From positions 5,287 to 69,286 of the forward strand of contig NZ_JBFJUX010000016.1 of assembly GCF_041624475.1 (NCBI RefSeq): a stretch of 64,000 bases of DNA. The letters are read 5' to 3'. The notes below the pieces were generated by a model, which saw only the letters and a program-made list of their open reading frames with translations, had not been told where the DNA came from and did no database searches. The DNA is from Litorivivens sp041624475 (GTDB lineage: Bacteria; Pseudomonadota; Gammaproteobacteria; Pseudomonadales; Spongiibacteraceae). The translations under genes and the position numbers were made by a program. Position 1 is the first letter of the stretch; each line of letters opens with the position of its first letter. Shown here piece after piece: positions 50,130-61,795 of this stretch.

Positions 50130-52262
50130 ATGTTGTTTTCTTCTAAAAACGCGTCCAGCCCGGCACAGGAAGTGCTGCGCAGCGTTTTCGGTTACGAGCA
50201 GTTTCGCCACCAGCAGCAGGCTATCGTCGATCAGGTGATTGGCGGTGGTGACGCCCTGGTGCTGATGCCTACGGGTGGCGGTAAGTCGTTGTGCTATCAG
50301 GTGCCTGCTTTGGTACGCGAGGGCACGGCGGTGGTGGTGTCACCGCTGATCGCGCTGATGCGCGACCAAGTGCAGGCTTTACAGCAAAACGGGGTTCGGG
50401 CGGAATACCTCAATTCATCGCTGGCTGCAGACGAGGCTTTTCGAGTCGAATCCCTGTTTCGGCAGGGCGACCTCGATCTGATCTATGTCGCCCCGGAGCG
50501 GCTGGTTACAGCGCGCATGCTGGACCTGATGGGGCAGACAAACATCTCCCTGTTTGCGATCGACGAGGCCCACTGTGTATCCCAATGGGGGCATGACTTC
50601 CGGCCCGAATACCAGCAGCTTTCCATTCTGCATGAGCGATTCCCGTCGGTGCCACGGATTGCGCTGACGGCTACCGCTGATTTGCCCACCCGTCGCGAAA
50701 TTATAGAGCGGCTGAACCTGCAGGATGCAGAGATCTTTAACGGCGGCTTCGACCGACCGAATATTCGCTATCACATCAGTGAGAATCAGGGGAATGCCCG
50801 GGATCAGCTCAAACGCTTTATTCTGAATAACCACGAGGGCGAGGCAGGCATCGTTTACTGCCTGTCGCGCAAGCGGGTGGATGACACGGCTGAGTGGCTG
50901 TCCAAACAGGGTTTTACCGCGTTGCCTTATCACGCCGGTCTCAGTACTGAGCTTCGCCAGCAGAATCAGGAGCGTTTTCTGCGCGAGGACGGTGTGATTA
51001 TAGTGGCTACCATCGCCTTCGGTATGGGTATCGACAAGCCGGATGTGCGTTTCGTAGCACACCTGAATCTGCCGAAAAGTATTGAAGCCTATTATCAGGA
51101 GACAGGTCGAGCTGGTCGCGATGGTCTGTCCAGTGATGCCTGGATGGCCTATGGTCTGCAGGATGTGATTACCCTGCGGCAGATGCAGGAGCAGAGCGTC
51201 GCAGAGGAAAGCCGCAAGCGGGTAGAGCGGCACAAGCTCGATGCCATGCTGGGCTTGTGTGAAACCCACGCCTGCCGCCGGCAGGTACTGCTGCGTTACT
51301 TTGATGAAGCGCTGGACCAGCCCTGTGGTAATTGCGACAACTGTATAACGCCGCCGCAAACCTGGGATGCCACTGTGGCCGCGCAGAAAGCGTTGTCCTG
51401 TGTCTATCGCACGGGCCAGCGTTTTGGTGTGAACTATGTGATCGATGTGTTGCGGGGCGCGGACAGTGGGCAGGTGTTTGAGCGCATACAGCGCTTTGGT
51501 CACGACAAACTATCAACTTATGGTATCGGCAGTGAGCTGAGCCAGGGGGAGTGGCGCACGCTATTCCGGCAGCTGATGGCGGTGGGTTTGCTGGGCGTGG
51601 ATTACGAAGGACACGGCAGTGTATTTCTGACCGATGCGGCGCGCCCGGTTCTGCGTGGCGAGCAAAGCCTGACCCTGCGCAAAATGCCGAAACCGGAGAA
51701 GCAGCGCAGCCGAAAAGCCTCCTCTACGTATGCTGGCGAGAACAGCAAGTTGTGGGATGCGCTGCGCGCCCACCGCAAAACTCTGGCTGACGAACAAGAC
51801 ATACCGGCTTATATGATTTTTCACGACGCCACCCTGGCCGAGATGGTTGACCGCGCGCCCCAGACGCTGGAGCAGCTGGGCCGAATCAGCGGTGTCGGAG
51901 CTAGAAAGCTGGACGCCTACGGCGAAGGATTTCTGGGCGTGATCGCAGAGTTTGCTGAGGCGCCGGCGGTGAGCAATACCGTTGAAGAAACGATTGTCCT
52001 TAGCTGCGAAGGCTTGAGTCCGCTGGAAATAGCGCATCGTCGCGATCTGACGATTGGTACGGTATACCGGCATCTGGCGCAGGGTATTGCCCGTGGCGAG
52101 CTGGAGCTGGAAGACGTGCTGTCGATGGAAGCCAAAGAGCTGGAAAGCCTGCGCAACGCCATGGCGATGCAGGATGGTCCTTCACTCAAACCGGTATTTG
52201 AATTGTTCGATGGCGAGTACGACTACGGCGTACTCGGTTGTGTGCGTGCCAGCCTCGGATAG
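50130..52262 (+). CDS. recQ: ATP-dependent DNA helicase RecQ
   Basis: This 710-residue 3'-5' helicase is used in recombination and replication-fork repair. Walker A is PTGGGKSLCYQ near 51, the DEAH box near 147, and motif VI QETGRAGRDG near 327. The RQC zinc-binding Cys lie near 376-400 (CRRQVLLRYF, CGNCDNC). A winged helix and an HRDC domain (about 535-610) follow. A C-terminal helix-turn-helix of the HTH_40 type (about 625-690, LSPLEIAHRRDLTIGTVYRHL) makes it about 100 residues longer than E. coli RecQ. Its last 40 nt overlap the convergent gene at 52223. Confidence 0.96.
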   Translation: MLFSSKNASSPAQEVLRSVFGYEQFRHQQQAIVDQVIGGGDALVLMPTGGGKSLCYQVPALVREGTAVVVSPLIALMRDQVQALQQNGVRAEYLNSSLAADEAFRVESLFRQGDLDLIYVAPERLVTARMLDLMGQTNISLFAIDEAHCVSQWGHDFRPEYQQLSILHERFPSVPRIALTATADLPTRREIIERLNLQDAEIFNGGFDRPNIRYHISENQGNARDQLKRFILNNHEGEAGIVYCLSRKRVDDTAEWLSKQGFTALPYHAGLSTELRQQNQERFLREDGVIIVATIAFGMGIDKPDVRFVAHLNLPKSIEAYYQETGRAGRDGLSSDAWMAYGLQDVITLRQMQEQSVAEESRKRVERHKLDAMLGLCETHACRRQVLLRYFDEALDQPCGNCDNCITPPQTWDATVAAQKALSCVYRTGQRFGVNYVIDVLRGADSGQVFERIQRFGHDKLSTYGIGSELSQGEWRTLFRQLMAVGLLGVDYEGHGSVFLTDAARPVLRGEQSLTLRKMPKPEKQRSRKASSTYAGENSKLWDALRAHRKTLADEQDIPAYMIFHDATLAEMVDRAPQTLEQLGRISGVGARKLDAYGEGFLGVIAEFAEAPAVSNTVEETIVLSCEGLSPLEIAHRRDLTIGTVYRHLAQGIARGELELEDVLSMEAKELESLRNAMAMQDGPSLKPVFELFDGEYDYGVLGCVRASLG

Positions 52263-53509
52263 CTGCTGTGCCTGCGAAGCTCTGTGTCGTCACGGAAGGT
52301 AGCGGACCGGATGCGATAACCGACTTCCAGTTTCTCGGTTTTGTTTTCCAGCGCAGCAAGCAGTTCCGGGTGGCCGCTGTCCAGGCTGAAGAAAACCTCC
52401 ACGCTGGCACTGCCGCCCGGTGGCAGCAGGCGTTCATCAGCCTGCCAGGTGAAATCCTTGCTGGCGTAAACGCGACGGCTACTCACGCCGAAGACATAGA
52501 GTTCGCCGCTAAAGGCGCGGAGACTCTGGACGTTCTGGTTCGCCAGCTTCGCTTCGATAAGAAGCTGCCCCAGGCTGAAGCGGTGTACACCGGCAATGCT
52601 TTCCTCATAGCGGAAATTACCCAGCACTGAGGCCAGCTCCTGCTCAATAGCCTGGTTTTCCGTGGCCAGCTTAATCTGTTCATCTCGGAAAATTTCCTGC
52701 AGTACGCTCTCTGCGTTCTGCCAGCCTTGTATACGCCAGCCGTCGTCGGTTTTGGCCAGCGCCAAGTGCAGCACGTAGCTTTTTTCAAGGTCCTCGCGGC
52801 TTATCGGCACCTGCGCGCTGGCGTGGCCGCCGTCTTGAGTAGTTGTGGCCGACAGAGTGCCCGGCGAGGGCCATCCCAGCATGCCCAAAACCACGTGGCT
52901 GGTACTGTCTACGGGCAGTGTGTTTGTCGCGAGCGCCGAGCGAATGGCATTGGTTTCTTCTGCAAGCCACGCGGCCTGATCGCGCCCTCGCACTGTGTCC
53001 TCGGTGGCGGGCAAGGCTTTGAGGATGGGGTAAAGTTCACTCGCCAGAGCCGTGAGATCGACCGCCGCATCCAGCTGTTCGACAGAGCCCTCCTGCAATG
53101 CAGCTTGCGCGTTGATCAGCGCTGACTCCGGGCCTGGGCGCAGCAATAAAAAGGTCAGCGCAAGCAATAGCAGCACCAGGCCAAGACCGGCTGCGAGCAG
53201 CAGAGTGTGCGTTGGTTTTCTCAAGGTAGATGGCTCTTCAGCTTTGGTTGCTTTGGGCTTATCGGCTGACAGGGTACTCAGGTCCGGGCCTCCCAGGACG
53301 ACGGCTTCTGCCCCGGTTTTTGCGTAGATAATTGCGGCGTATTGCTGGGCAGTGCTTTCGTCTACATCCTTTTTCACTACCAGATCATTGTTTTGCAGTC
53401 GCGCAGCGAGCTTGTGCGGCGAGCTGTTCAGCAGCCCCGCAAGGCGTTGAATGACCGGCGGTGGGTATTCCTGGGCGACAATGGCAACCCTGAAAGACTC
53501 TTCTGACAC
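52223..53509 (-). CDS. membrane-anchored protein of unknown function
   Basis: This 428-residue protein has a cytoplasmic N-terminal module of about 70 residues (VIQRLAGLLNSSPHKL, VVKKDVDESTAQQYAAII, TGAEAVV). That pattern resembles the ribosomal protein L7/L12 C-terminal fold. A single transmembrane helix follows near 103-122. The remaining 300 residues, probably periplasmic, have no recognised motif; they include an Ala/Glu-rich helix region and a C-terminal beta-rich part. The 3' end overlaps recQ by 40 nt in convergent orientation. The module match is by eye only. Confidence 0.75.
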   Translation of the reverse strand: MSEESFRVAIVAQEYPPPVIQRLAGLLNSSPHKLAARLQNNDLVVKKDVDESTAQQYAAIIYAKTGAEAVVLGGPDLSTLSADKPKATKAEEPSTLRKPTHTLLLAAGLGLVLLLLALTFLLLRPGPESALINAQAALQEGSVEQLDAAVDLTALASELYPILKALPATEDTVRGRDQAAWLAEETNAIRSALATNTLPVDSTSHVVLGMLGWPSPGTLSATTTQDGGHASAQVPISREDLEKSYVLHLALAKTDDGWRIQGWQNAESVLQEIFRDEQIKLATENQAIEQELASVLGNFRYEESIAGVHRFSLGQLLIEAKLANQNVQSLRAFSGELYVFGVSSRRVYASKDFTWQADERLLPPGGSASVEVFFSLDSGHPELLAALENKTEKLEVGYRIRSATFRDDTELRRHSSYPRLARTQPSTP

Positions 53510-53636
53510 AGACTATCCTGACCCGTTTTGGCCGGATGATAGCACAGCGCCGCCGCCTGATAGTGTGAGTGGCTGCGCGCAGTTTTCACGGCGCGCGCGT
53601 TTCCCTTTGCCGATAGCCTTTGCGACTACGCCGGTT

Positions 53637-55994
53637 TCAGGGGCAATCGGCAATTGGCCCGGATATCACAAAGATATCGCTAATGGCTTCGTAGGGGCTG
53701 GCCTCCTGTGCAAACATGCCGCGCGAAGCACCGTTTATGCGCAATCGATAATTCCCGGCCGGTGTATTGCGCGGGATGGCCCAGGACACCAGTGCGGTGC
53801 CGCCGCTGCTGACTTGAGGACGTTCCTGCGCCACGGGGGGCTGAACCAGAGCTTGCCATTCGTAAATCAGCTCGGGGGATCGGTCTTCGACATGGACGGC
53901 CCAATTGCCATCGGTCTGCTGGCGTTCGACAGTGACATAACTCTGCTGGATTCGAAGGTCATTGCCGGGGTGGCCGACAACAACTTCTGCCTGAAGGGTA
54001 TCGCCGGCTTTTGTTACGCCGGGTGGTTGCAGCGCGAAGGTTCCCGGCTCACCGGAGGGATGGGGTGATTCCATCGGGCCGGCAACCAGTTCCAGATTTG
54101 GGCGTGCGCCCGGAGCCGGGGGCGAGGCCTGAGCTTTGCCCGCAACAAGAGCCCGCGCCATACGCAGGGATTCCTGCGCAACCGCCGCCTGCGTCCAGGG
54201 GCCATAGAGGGTCGAAGCGCCTTCATACTGTTGCGAGGCGTATTCTTCCCGGGTGGTCAGATAGTGCACATAATCATTCACCAGCCCGGCGATGACGAGG
54301 TTGTCGATTCCCTCAGCGGCGAGCTCTTCTAATAGCAGCGAACGGATGCGACGCGCGGCCATGGTGGTCACTTCCCAGGGCAGGCCGAGCAGGGCGAAAT
54401 TACCGATACGAAACAACTGGAAAGGCAATACGCTGCCCCCGCGCGGCAGCAGAACGGGTTTTTCTGCCTGACAGGAAAAGTCTCCGATTTCCGGGGGTAA
54501 TTGCTGTGCGTTGCACATCACCGCGGCGGATAGCACCTGGCCGGGGATGGTTTCCTTGGGCCAGCCGCCGGGGAAGCCCTCAAGTCGTGTACCCGTCAGG
54601 GTGGCGATATCCTCCAGCGCCGCATTTAGAACATCAGGGCTGTCACTGCATTTTAGGCCTTCTTTGGTGGGGCCGGGACCATCTTCGGCGCCGGCGCCAA
54701 AGGACGCGCCAAGAATACCGTCGCAGGTGCGTTTGTCCGGTGAGTCAAGTTCAGACGGGTGCTTGAGACTGTTCAGAACCGTTGGGTCGTCCACCGTAAT
54801 GGTTGTGATCGGTATTTGCGCGAATCGAAAGTCTACCGGCCCTTCAATAAAGTCGCCGCTGCCGAACAGTTCTATTGCGCGTGCCAGTTGTTTTATGCCG
54901 GAAATGGCGTTGGCATCCAGGTCATTTTCGCCGCCACCGCGGAAGGGGCTCGGGTAGGGGAATTCTTCAATGTCAATGTTAGGAGAGGCGTCGCCTTCAT
55001 CGGCCTGAGCGAAGGCGGCAACAAAGGTCCCGGCGGCCGGGTCGGCACGGTAGTCGGTTGCCATCAGCTCCTCAAAGCCGAGCGATGCATAGCCTTTCAC
55101 GTCGCCACTGACATAGTGTTCGGCGGGACCGATAACGGTGGGGTGCACGCCAAACCAATTTATTAATCCTACCGGATTTCCGCCACGCTCCAGCTCCAGC
55201 TGAACCATGCGTTTGTTAACCTGGGTTTCTTCATTGCGTTCGTTGGTAAACAGCGCGCGCTCACTTTCCGGGTTCAGTGCGTAGGCGGGCTTGGAGCGGT
55301 TGATATTGGTGTTCAACAGCTCGCCCGCCGAAAGCCGGATACGCGCCGACTCCGGGTTCGCCACCAGATTGCTGTGTGCATTCTGAATGGCCTTGAAGGT
55401 GCCGCCGGCAATGACCGCCAGCCCGTTGCCAATGCCGGCCAGCCCAACTCCTGGGTCGGAGTGGGTGTGGGTCACCGACAGCATGACATTGTTCGCGTTG
55501 TAATGAGGGGCAAGTTGCGGGTCGGCAGCGATTTCAGCGAGTATGGCGTTGCGCAGGGAGGCGCTCATCAGGCCTGTGTCCAGGGAAACAAACATGACGC
55601 GCTTGCCATTACAGGGTGAGTTGATGACAAAAGCGCGTGCGTAGACGCGAGTATGCAGGGCGCTGAACACCTGTTGCGGATTGACCCATGCCAGACTGGC
55701 CGTGTCTGCGATGGTGGCGGTGATATCGTGCAGGCCGACCCCGACCTGAAAGGATTGGTTGTCAGCGCACTCGGATGGGCTTTGCAGTGGAGCGGTTACG
55801 TCCACTTCAAGGCGGCCAGGCGCGTCGAGGCCGTCACCTACCAGCCGGCGCGGATCATTGATCAGGCAACTGGCTGCAGCCGTTTCTTTTAAATCCGGTG
55901 GCTGGGTAACTGTCACTGGAGTACTTGAGCTGCTGTCGCCATTACAGCCTGCCAAAAGGAGCAGACTGCAGGTTAAAATCAGGGCTGGTTTCAT
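53637..55994 (-). CDS. neutral ceramidase-like lipoprotein
   Basis: This protein of about 785 residues resembles neutral/alkaline non-lysosomal ceramidases, zinc amidases that release sphingosine from ceramide. It has a lipoprotein signal with lipobox LLAGC (Cys17). The N-terminal QVGVGLHDIT, the zinc-site THTHSDPGVG near 175, NINRSKPAYALNP near 240 (family NxNRS-Y-NP motif) and QADEGDASPNI near 325 are all visible. The region from about 580 on is a C-terminal beta-sandwich. Family members act on sphingolipids outside the cell; a true ceramide substrate is not shown here. The ATG at 55994 gives a normal signal peptide; an upstream ATG at 56024 is possible. Confidence 0.82.
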   Translation of the reverse strand: MKPALILTCSLLLLAGCNGDSSSSTPVTVTQPPDLKETAAASCLINDPRRLVGDGLDAPGRLEVDVTAPLQSPSECADNQSFQVGVGLHDITATIADTASLAWVNPQQVFSALHTRVYARAFVINSPCNGKRVMFVSLDTGLMSASLRNAILAEIAADPQLAPHYNANNVMLSVTHTHSDPGVGLAGIGNGLAVIAGGTFKAIQNAHSNLVANPESARIRLSAGELLNTNINRSKPAYALNPESERALFTNERNEETQVNKRMVQLELERGGNPVGLINWFGVHPTVIGPAEHYVSGDVKGYASLGFEELMATDYRADPAAGTFVAAFAQADEGDASPNIDIEEFPYPSPFRGGGENDLDANAISGIKQLARAIELFGSGDFIEGPVDFRFAQIPITTITVDDPTVLNSLKHPSELDSPDKRTCDGILGASFGAGAEDGPGPTKEGLKCSDSPDVLNAALEDIATLTGTRLEGFPGGWPKETIPGQVLSAAVMCNAQQLPPEIGDFSCQAEKPVLLPRGGSVLPFQLFRIGNFALLGLPWEVTTMAARRIRSLLLEELAAEGIDNLVIAGLVNDYVHYLTTREEYASQQYEGASTLYGPWTQAAVAQESLRMARALVAGKAQASPPAPGARPNLELVAGPMESPHPSGEPGTFALQPPGVTKAGDTLQAEVVVGHPGNDLRIQQSYVTVERQQTDGNWAVHVEDRSPELIYEWQALVQPPVAQERPQVSSGGTALVSWAIPRNTPAGNYRLRINGASRGMFAQEASPYEAISDIFVISGPIADCP

Positions 55995-56138
55995 GGGTAT
56001 CACTGCGTAGGTTGGTTTTTGCATTGCGGGGGCGGCAATTCATGTCAGTTAATGGTAACGCAGGTTGGCTGACGTGTCCTCGGTGAACTTCAAACCGTGT
56101 GCCCGCCGGATCGCAGGCCACATGGTGGAAAGAGTTAC

Positions 56139-58103
<1,965 letters not shown>

Positions 58104-58110
58104 AGGCTGT

Positions 58111-59013
58111 TTACTGTCTCTTGGCAGTGATGGCATTGGCAACGCGGGAGTTGTTGGGGCGATTCAAGCGATCTGAAATGGCGTTGCCAGCGTTAATCAG
58201 TTTGTCGAGGTCAATACCGTGCTCGATACCAAGGCCATTGAGTAAATAGATCACATCTTCAGTCGCTACGTTGCCGGAAGCACCTTTGGCATAGGGGCAG
58301 CCGCCGAGACCAGCGACTGAGCTGTCGACGGTTGCTACGCCCATTTCAAGTGACTTGAGAATGTTGGCGAGCGCCTGACCGTAGGTGTCATGGAAGTGTA
58401 CCGCCAGTTTTTCCATGGGAATTTCCTTACCCAGTGTTTCCAGCAAGCGCTGAACGCTGGCGGCGGTGCCTACGCCTATAGTGTCTCCAAGGGAGACTTC
58501 GTAGCAGCCCATGGCCAGCAGCTCGTGGCTTACCTCCAGCACCTTTTCCGGGGCGATGTCGCCCTCATAGGGGCAGCCAACCACGCAGGACATATAGCCA
58601 CGCACCGGAATATTGGCGGCTTTGGCGGCATCCATAACGGGTTTAAAACGCTCCAGACTCTCGGCAATGGAGCAGTTGGTATTCTTCTGGGCGAAAGCTT
58701 CGGAAGCCGCGCCGAAAACCGCAACCTCGTCAGCCCTGACGGCGAGCGCCCTTTCAAAGCCTTTCAGGTTGGGCGTAAGCGCCGAGTAGGTGACGCCGTC
58801 TTTTCGTTGAATACCCTGAAACACCTCTTCACTGTTTGCCATTTGTGGCACCCATTTCGGGTTCACAAAGCTGCCACTTTCTATGGTAGTGACGCCAGCA
58901 TCGGCCAAAGCGTGAATCAGCTCGATTTTATCCTGCGCTTCTAGCGGATTCTTTTCATTTTGTAGACCATCGCGGGGGCCTACTTCGACTACGCGTACCT
59001 TGCCCGGTAACAT
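58111..59013 (-). CDS. liuE: hydroxymethylglutaryl-CoA lyase
   Basis: This 300-residue TIM-barrel enzyme splits HMG-CoA into acetyl-CoA and acetoacetate, the last step of leucine degradation. It has VEVGPRDGLQNEK near 10, the SLGDTIGVGT region near 197, HFHDTYGQALAN near 230 and the active-site signature GLGGCPYAKGASGNVATEDV near 258-277. Its start overlaps the stop of liuD by 1 nt (TAATG). Confidence 0.95.
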   Translation of the reverse strand: MLPGKVRVVEVGPRDGLQNEKNPLEAQDKIELIHALADAGVTTIESGSFVNPKWVPQMANSEEVFQGIQRKDGVTYSALTPNLKGFERALAVRADEVAVFGAASEAFAQKNTNCSIAESLERFKPVMDAAKAANIPVRGYMSCVVGCPYEGDIAPEKVLEVSHELLAMGCYEVSLGDTIGVGTAASVQRLLETLGKEIPMEKLAVHFHDTYGQALANILKSLEMGVATVDSSVAGLGGCPYAKGASGNVATEDVIYLLNGLGIEHGIDLDKLINAGNAISDRLNRPNNSRVANAITAKRQ

Positions 59014-61010
59014 TATTCGCTCACCTCAAATTCCAGCAGTTGGGCCCCACCATCAACCAGATCGCCGGGATTGAAGAAGAAACTCACCACCTTGCCATCG
59101 GCCGGTGCCGTGATGGTATGTTCCATTTTCATGGCTTCCATAATCATCAGTGTTGCACCTTTTTTCACCTCACTGCCTGCGTCCACACCGTGGGCCACGA
59201 TGGTGCCGTTCATGGGCGCGGCAAAACCGGCGCCTGCTGCACTGTCGTCCATTTCGCCGGTATCGGGCTTCACCAGCGTGAAGCTGAAGGCGTGGTCCTG
59301 AAGATAGACGTTGTAGTCATCCTCAAATTTGCTGACGGTGGCGCTCAGGCGATGGCCGTCGATAATGGCGCTGAGTTTGCGGCCACTGAGTGAACCGCTG
59401 GCCAACAGGGCCTGGCCTTCAAAGCTCAGACGGAACTGGTCACCCACAGGTTCAATGTCCACGCGGTGCTCGTGGTCCTGCCAGCGAACGTCCACATGGC
59501 AATATGCAGGCAGGTTGGCGCGCCAGCCAAAAGGACTGTTCCAGGGGGAGTCGGGCTCGCTACTTCTGGCTGCGTTTTGCCGTTGCGTTTGGGCCTGTTC
59601 CAGAAGAACAAACAGGGCCGCCAGCGGCAGCAGTTGGTTCAGGTCAGTGTCGTTATCTTTGAACAGCTCATCATTGTGCTGCTCGATAAACCCCGTGGTC
59701 AGCTCAGCTTTTTCAAAAGCCGGATGAGTGGCAAGGTTGTACAGAAAGGGCAGGTTGGTCACCACGCCGCCGATATTGTACTGGGCGAGGGCACTTTGCA
59801 GACGCTTGAGGGCGCGATCGCGGTTTTCGTCCCAGGTAATCAGCTTGCTGATCATGGGGTCGTAGTACACGCTGATCTCATCGCCTTCCACCACACCGGT
59901 ATCCACGCGCACATGATCGCCTTGGGAAGGCTCTTTGAGAAAGCGCAGCTTGCCGGTCTGAGGCAGGAAGTTATTGTCCGGGTCTTCGGCATAAACGCGA
60001 GCTTCAAAGGCGTGGCCGCGAATAGACAGTTCTTCTTGCTTGCAGGGCAGGGTTTCGCCGTTGGCGACTTTCAGCTGCCAGCTCACCAGATCCTGGCCGC
60101 TGATCATTTCGGTGACCGGGTGTTCTACCTGCAGGCGGGTGTTCATTTCCATAAAGTAAAATGAACCATCGCTGTCCAACAGAAACTCGACGGTGCCTGC
60201 ACCGACATAGTCAATCGCCTGAGCTGCGCGAATGGCAGCCTCGCCCATTGCTGCGCGAAGCTCTTCGGTCATGCCTGGAGCGGGGGCTTCTTCGAGCACT
60301 TTTTGGTGGCGGCGCTGCACCGAGCAATCGCGTTCAAACAGGTGAACGGCATTGCCGTGGCTGTCGCAGAACACCTGAATTTCAACGTGCCTTGGTCCGG
60401 TCAGGTATTTCTCGACAAGCATTTTGTCGTCGCTGAAGGATTTCAGGGATTCTCGCTTGGCCGCCGCCAGTGCTGCGGAGAATTCATCACTGCTCCACAC
60501 CTGACGCATGCCTTTTCCGCCACCGCCAGCAGCAGCTTTCAGCAGCACAGGGTAGCCCATATCGTCGGCGGCTTTTTTCAGGATGGCTTCATCCTGATCT
60601 TCGCCGTGGTAGCCGGGTACAAGCGGTACGCCGGCTTTTTCCATAATCTGCTTGGCGGCAGATTTAGACCCCATTGCCTCAATCGCACCAGTAGGTGGTC
60701 CAATAAAGACAATGCCTTCTTTGGCGCAACGTCGACAGAAATCTGCGTTTTCCGATAAGAAGCCGTAGCCGGGGTGAATCGCCTCAGCGCCCGTTTTCTT
60801 GGCTGCCTCGATAATGCGATCCACCACCAGATAGGACTCATTGGCTGGCGCCGAGCCGATATGCACGGCTTCGTCCGCGAGGCCTGCGTGCAGGGCATTG
60901 CGGTCTGCGTCGCTGTATACAGCCACAGTGCGAATGCCCATCTTTCTTGCGGTTTTGATAATGCGGCAGCTGATTTCACCGCGGTTGGCAATAAGGATTT
61001 TTTTAAACAT
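59013..61010 (-). CDS. liuD: methylcrotonyl-CoA carboxylase biotin-containing subunit
   Basis: This subunit of about 665 residues carboxylates its own biotin and delivers it to LiuB for conversion of 3-methylcrotonyl-CoA to 3-methylglutaconyl-CoA. The N-terminus FKKILIANRGEISCRI, the ATP-grasp glycine loop KAAAGGGGKGMRQV near 165 and MEMNTRLQVEHPVTE near 288 mark the biotin carboxylase. The C-terminal biotinyl domain carries EAMKMEH near 630, with the biotinylated Lys. The ATG at 61010 is 2 nt after liuC; an in-frame upstream extension lies inside liuC and is not used. Confidence 0.95.
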   Translation of the reverse strand: MFKKILIANRGEISCRIIKTARKMGIRTVAVYSDADRNALHAGLADEAVHIGSAPANESYLVVDRIIEAAKKTGAEAIHPGYGFLSENADFCRRCAKEGIVFIGPPTGAIEAMGSKSAAKQIMEKAGVPLVPGYHGEDQDEAILKKAADDMGYPVLLKAAAGGGGKGMRQVWSSDEFSAALAAAKRESLKSFSDDKMLVEKYLTGPRHVEIQVFCDSHGNAVHLFERDCSVQRRHQKVLEEAPAPGMTEELRAAMGEAAIRAAQAIDYVGAGTVEFLLDSDGSFYFMEMNTRLQVEHPVTEMISGQDLVSWQLKVANGETLPCKQEELSIRGHAFEARVYAEDPDNNFLPQTGKLRFLKEPSQGDHVRVDTGVVEGDEISVYYDPMISKLITWDENRDRALKRLQSALAQYNIGGVVTNLPFLYNLATHPAFEKAELTTGFIEQHNDELFKDNDTDLNQLLPLAALFVLLEQAQTQRQNAARSSEPDSPWNSPFGWRANLPAYCHVDVRWQDHEHRVDIEPVGDQFRLSFEGQALLASGSLSGRKLSAIIDGHRLSATVSKFEDDYNVYLQDHAFSFTLVKPDTGEMDDSAAGAGFAAPMNGTIVAHGVDAGSEVKKGATLMIMEAMKMEHTITAPADGKVVSFFFNPGDLVDGGAQLLEFEVSE

Positions 61011-61012
61011 GG

Positions 61013-61795
61013 TTATTTCACCCAGTTTGGTGAGCGTTTTTCGAGAAAGGCTTTGAGTCCTTCCTGGCCTTCGGCAGACACACGAATATCGGCAATACGT
61101 GTGCAACTGTCGGCTATCAGGTCGGGGGTAATTTCACGGTTGGCGTAATCAAGCACCAGTTGCTTGGCTTGTGTGAGTGCTTGTGGGCTGTTCGATAGCA
61201 GCGTTGTCGCCAGATCGTTAATGGTGTTGTCGAGTTCTTCTTCGGCGACCACTTCATTCAGCAGGCCGAGTTGCAGAGCGGTTTCAGCGTTGAAACGTTC
61301 ACCGGTCTGGAAATAACGGCGCGAGGCGCGCACGCCCATAGCCTGAATCACATAGGGGCTGATGGTAGCTGGTATCAGGCCGATTTTGACTTCGCTCAGG
61401 CTGAAACTTGCGCGCTCGGTGCCAATGGCCATATCGCAGCAGCTGACGAGGCCTACCGCACCACCAAAGGCCGCGCCTTGTACTCTGGCGATGGTGGGTT
61501 TGGGGAATGCATTGAGTACGCGCAGCATTTCGGCGAGCTGGCCAGCGTCTTTTTTGTTTTCTTCGTGGGTGTAGTTGGCCATGCGTTGCATCCAGCTCAG
61601 GTCGCCGCCGGCGGAGAAGCTTTTGCCTTCGCCGGCCAGGATGAGTACGCGGACTGTTTTGTTGGATGCCAGTGTGTTTAGTGCTTCGGTGATTTCCAGG
61701 ATCAGGGAGTCGTCGAAGCAGTTGTGTTTTTCGGGGCGGTCCAAGGCGAGAGTCGCCACGCCTTTTTCGTCGATGTTGGTTTTTAGGTAGCTCAT
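61013..61795 (-). CDS. liuC: methylglutaconyl-CoA hydratase (enoyl-CoA hydratase family)
   Basis: This crotonase-fold enzyme of about 260 residues would hydrate 3-methylglutaconyl-CoA to HMG-CoA. It shows ATLALDRPEKHNCFDD near 14, the oxyanion region AGEGKSFSAGGDLSWM near 58-75 and GAAFGGAVGLVSCCDMAIG near 105. The start at 61795 gives the standard family length. A longer in-frame version to 61948 would draw 51 residues from the repeat element upstream and is rejected. The liu operon context gives the specific role. Confidence 0.92.
   Translation of the reverse strand: MSYLKTNIDEKGVATLALDRPEKHNCFDDSLILEITEALNTLASNKTVRVLILAGEGKSFSAGGDLSWMQRMANYTHEENKKDAGQLAEMLRVLNAFPKPTIARVQGAAFGGAVGLVSCCDMAIGTERASFSLSEVKIGLIPATISPYVIQAMGVRASRRYFQTGERFNAETALQLGLLNEVVAEEELDNTINDLATTLLSNSPQALTQAKQLVLDYANREITPDLIADSCTRIADIRVSAEGQEGLKAFLEKRSPNWVK

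Noticed and set aside
50415..51503. 362-codon minus-strand frame over recQ
   Set aside because: It lies wholly opposite conserved helicase motifs.
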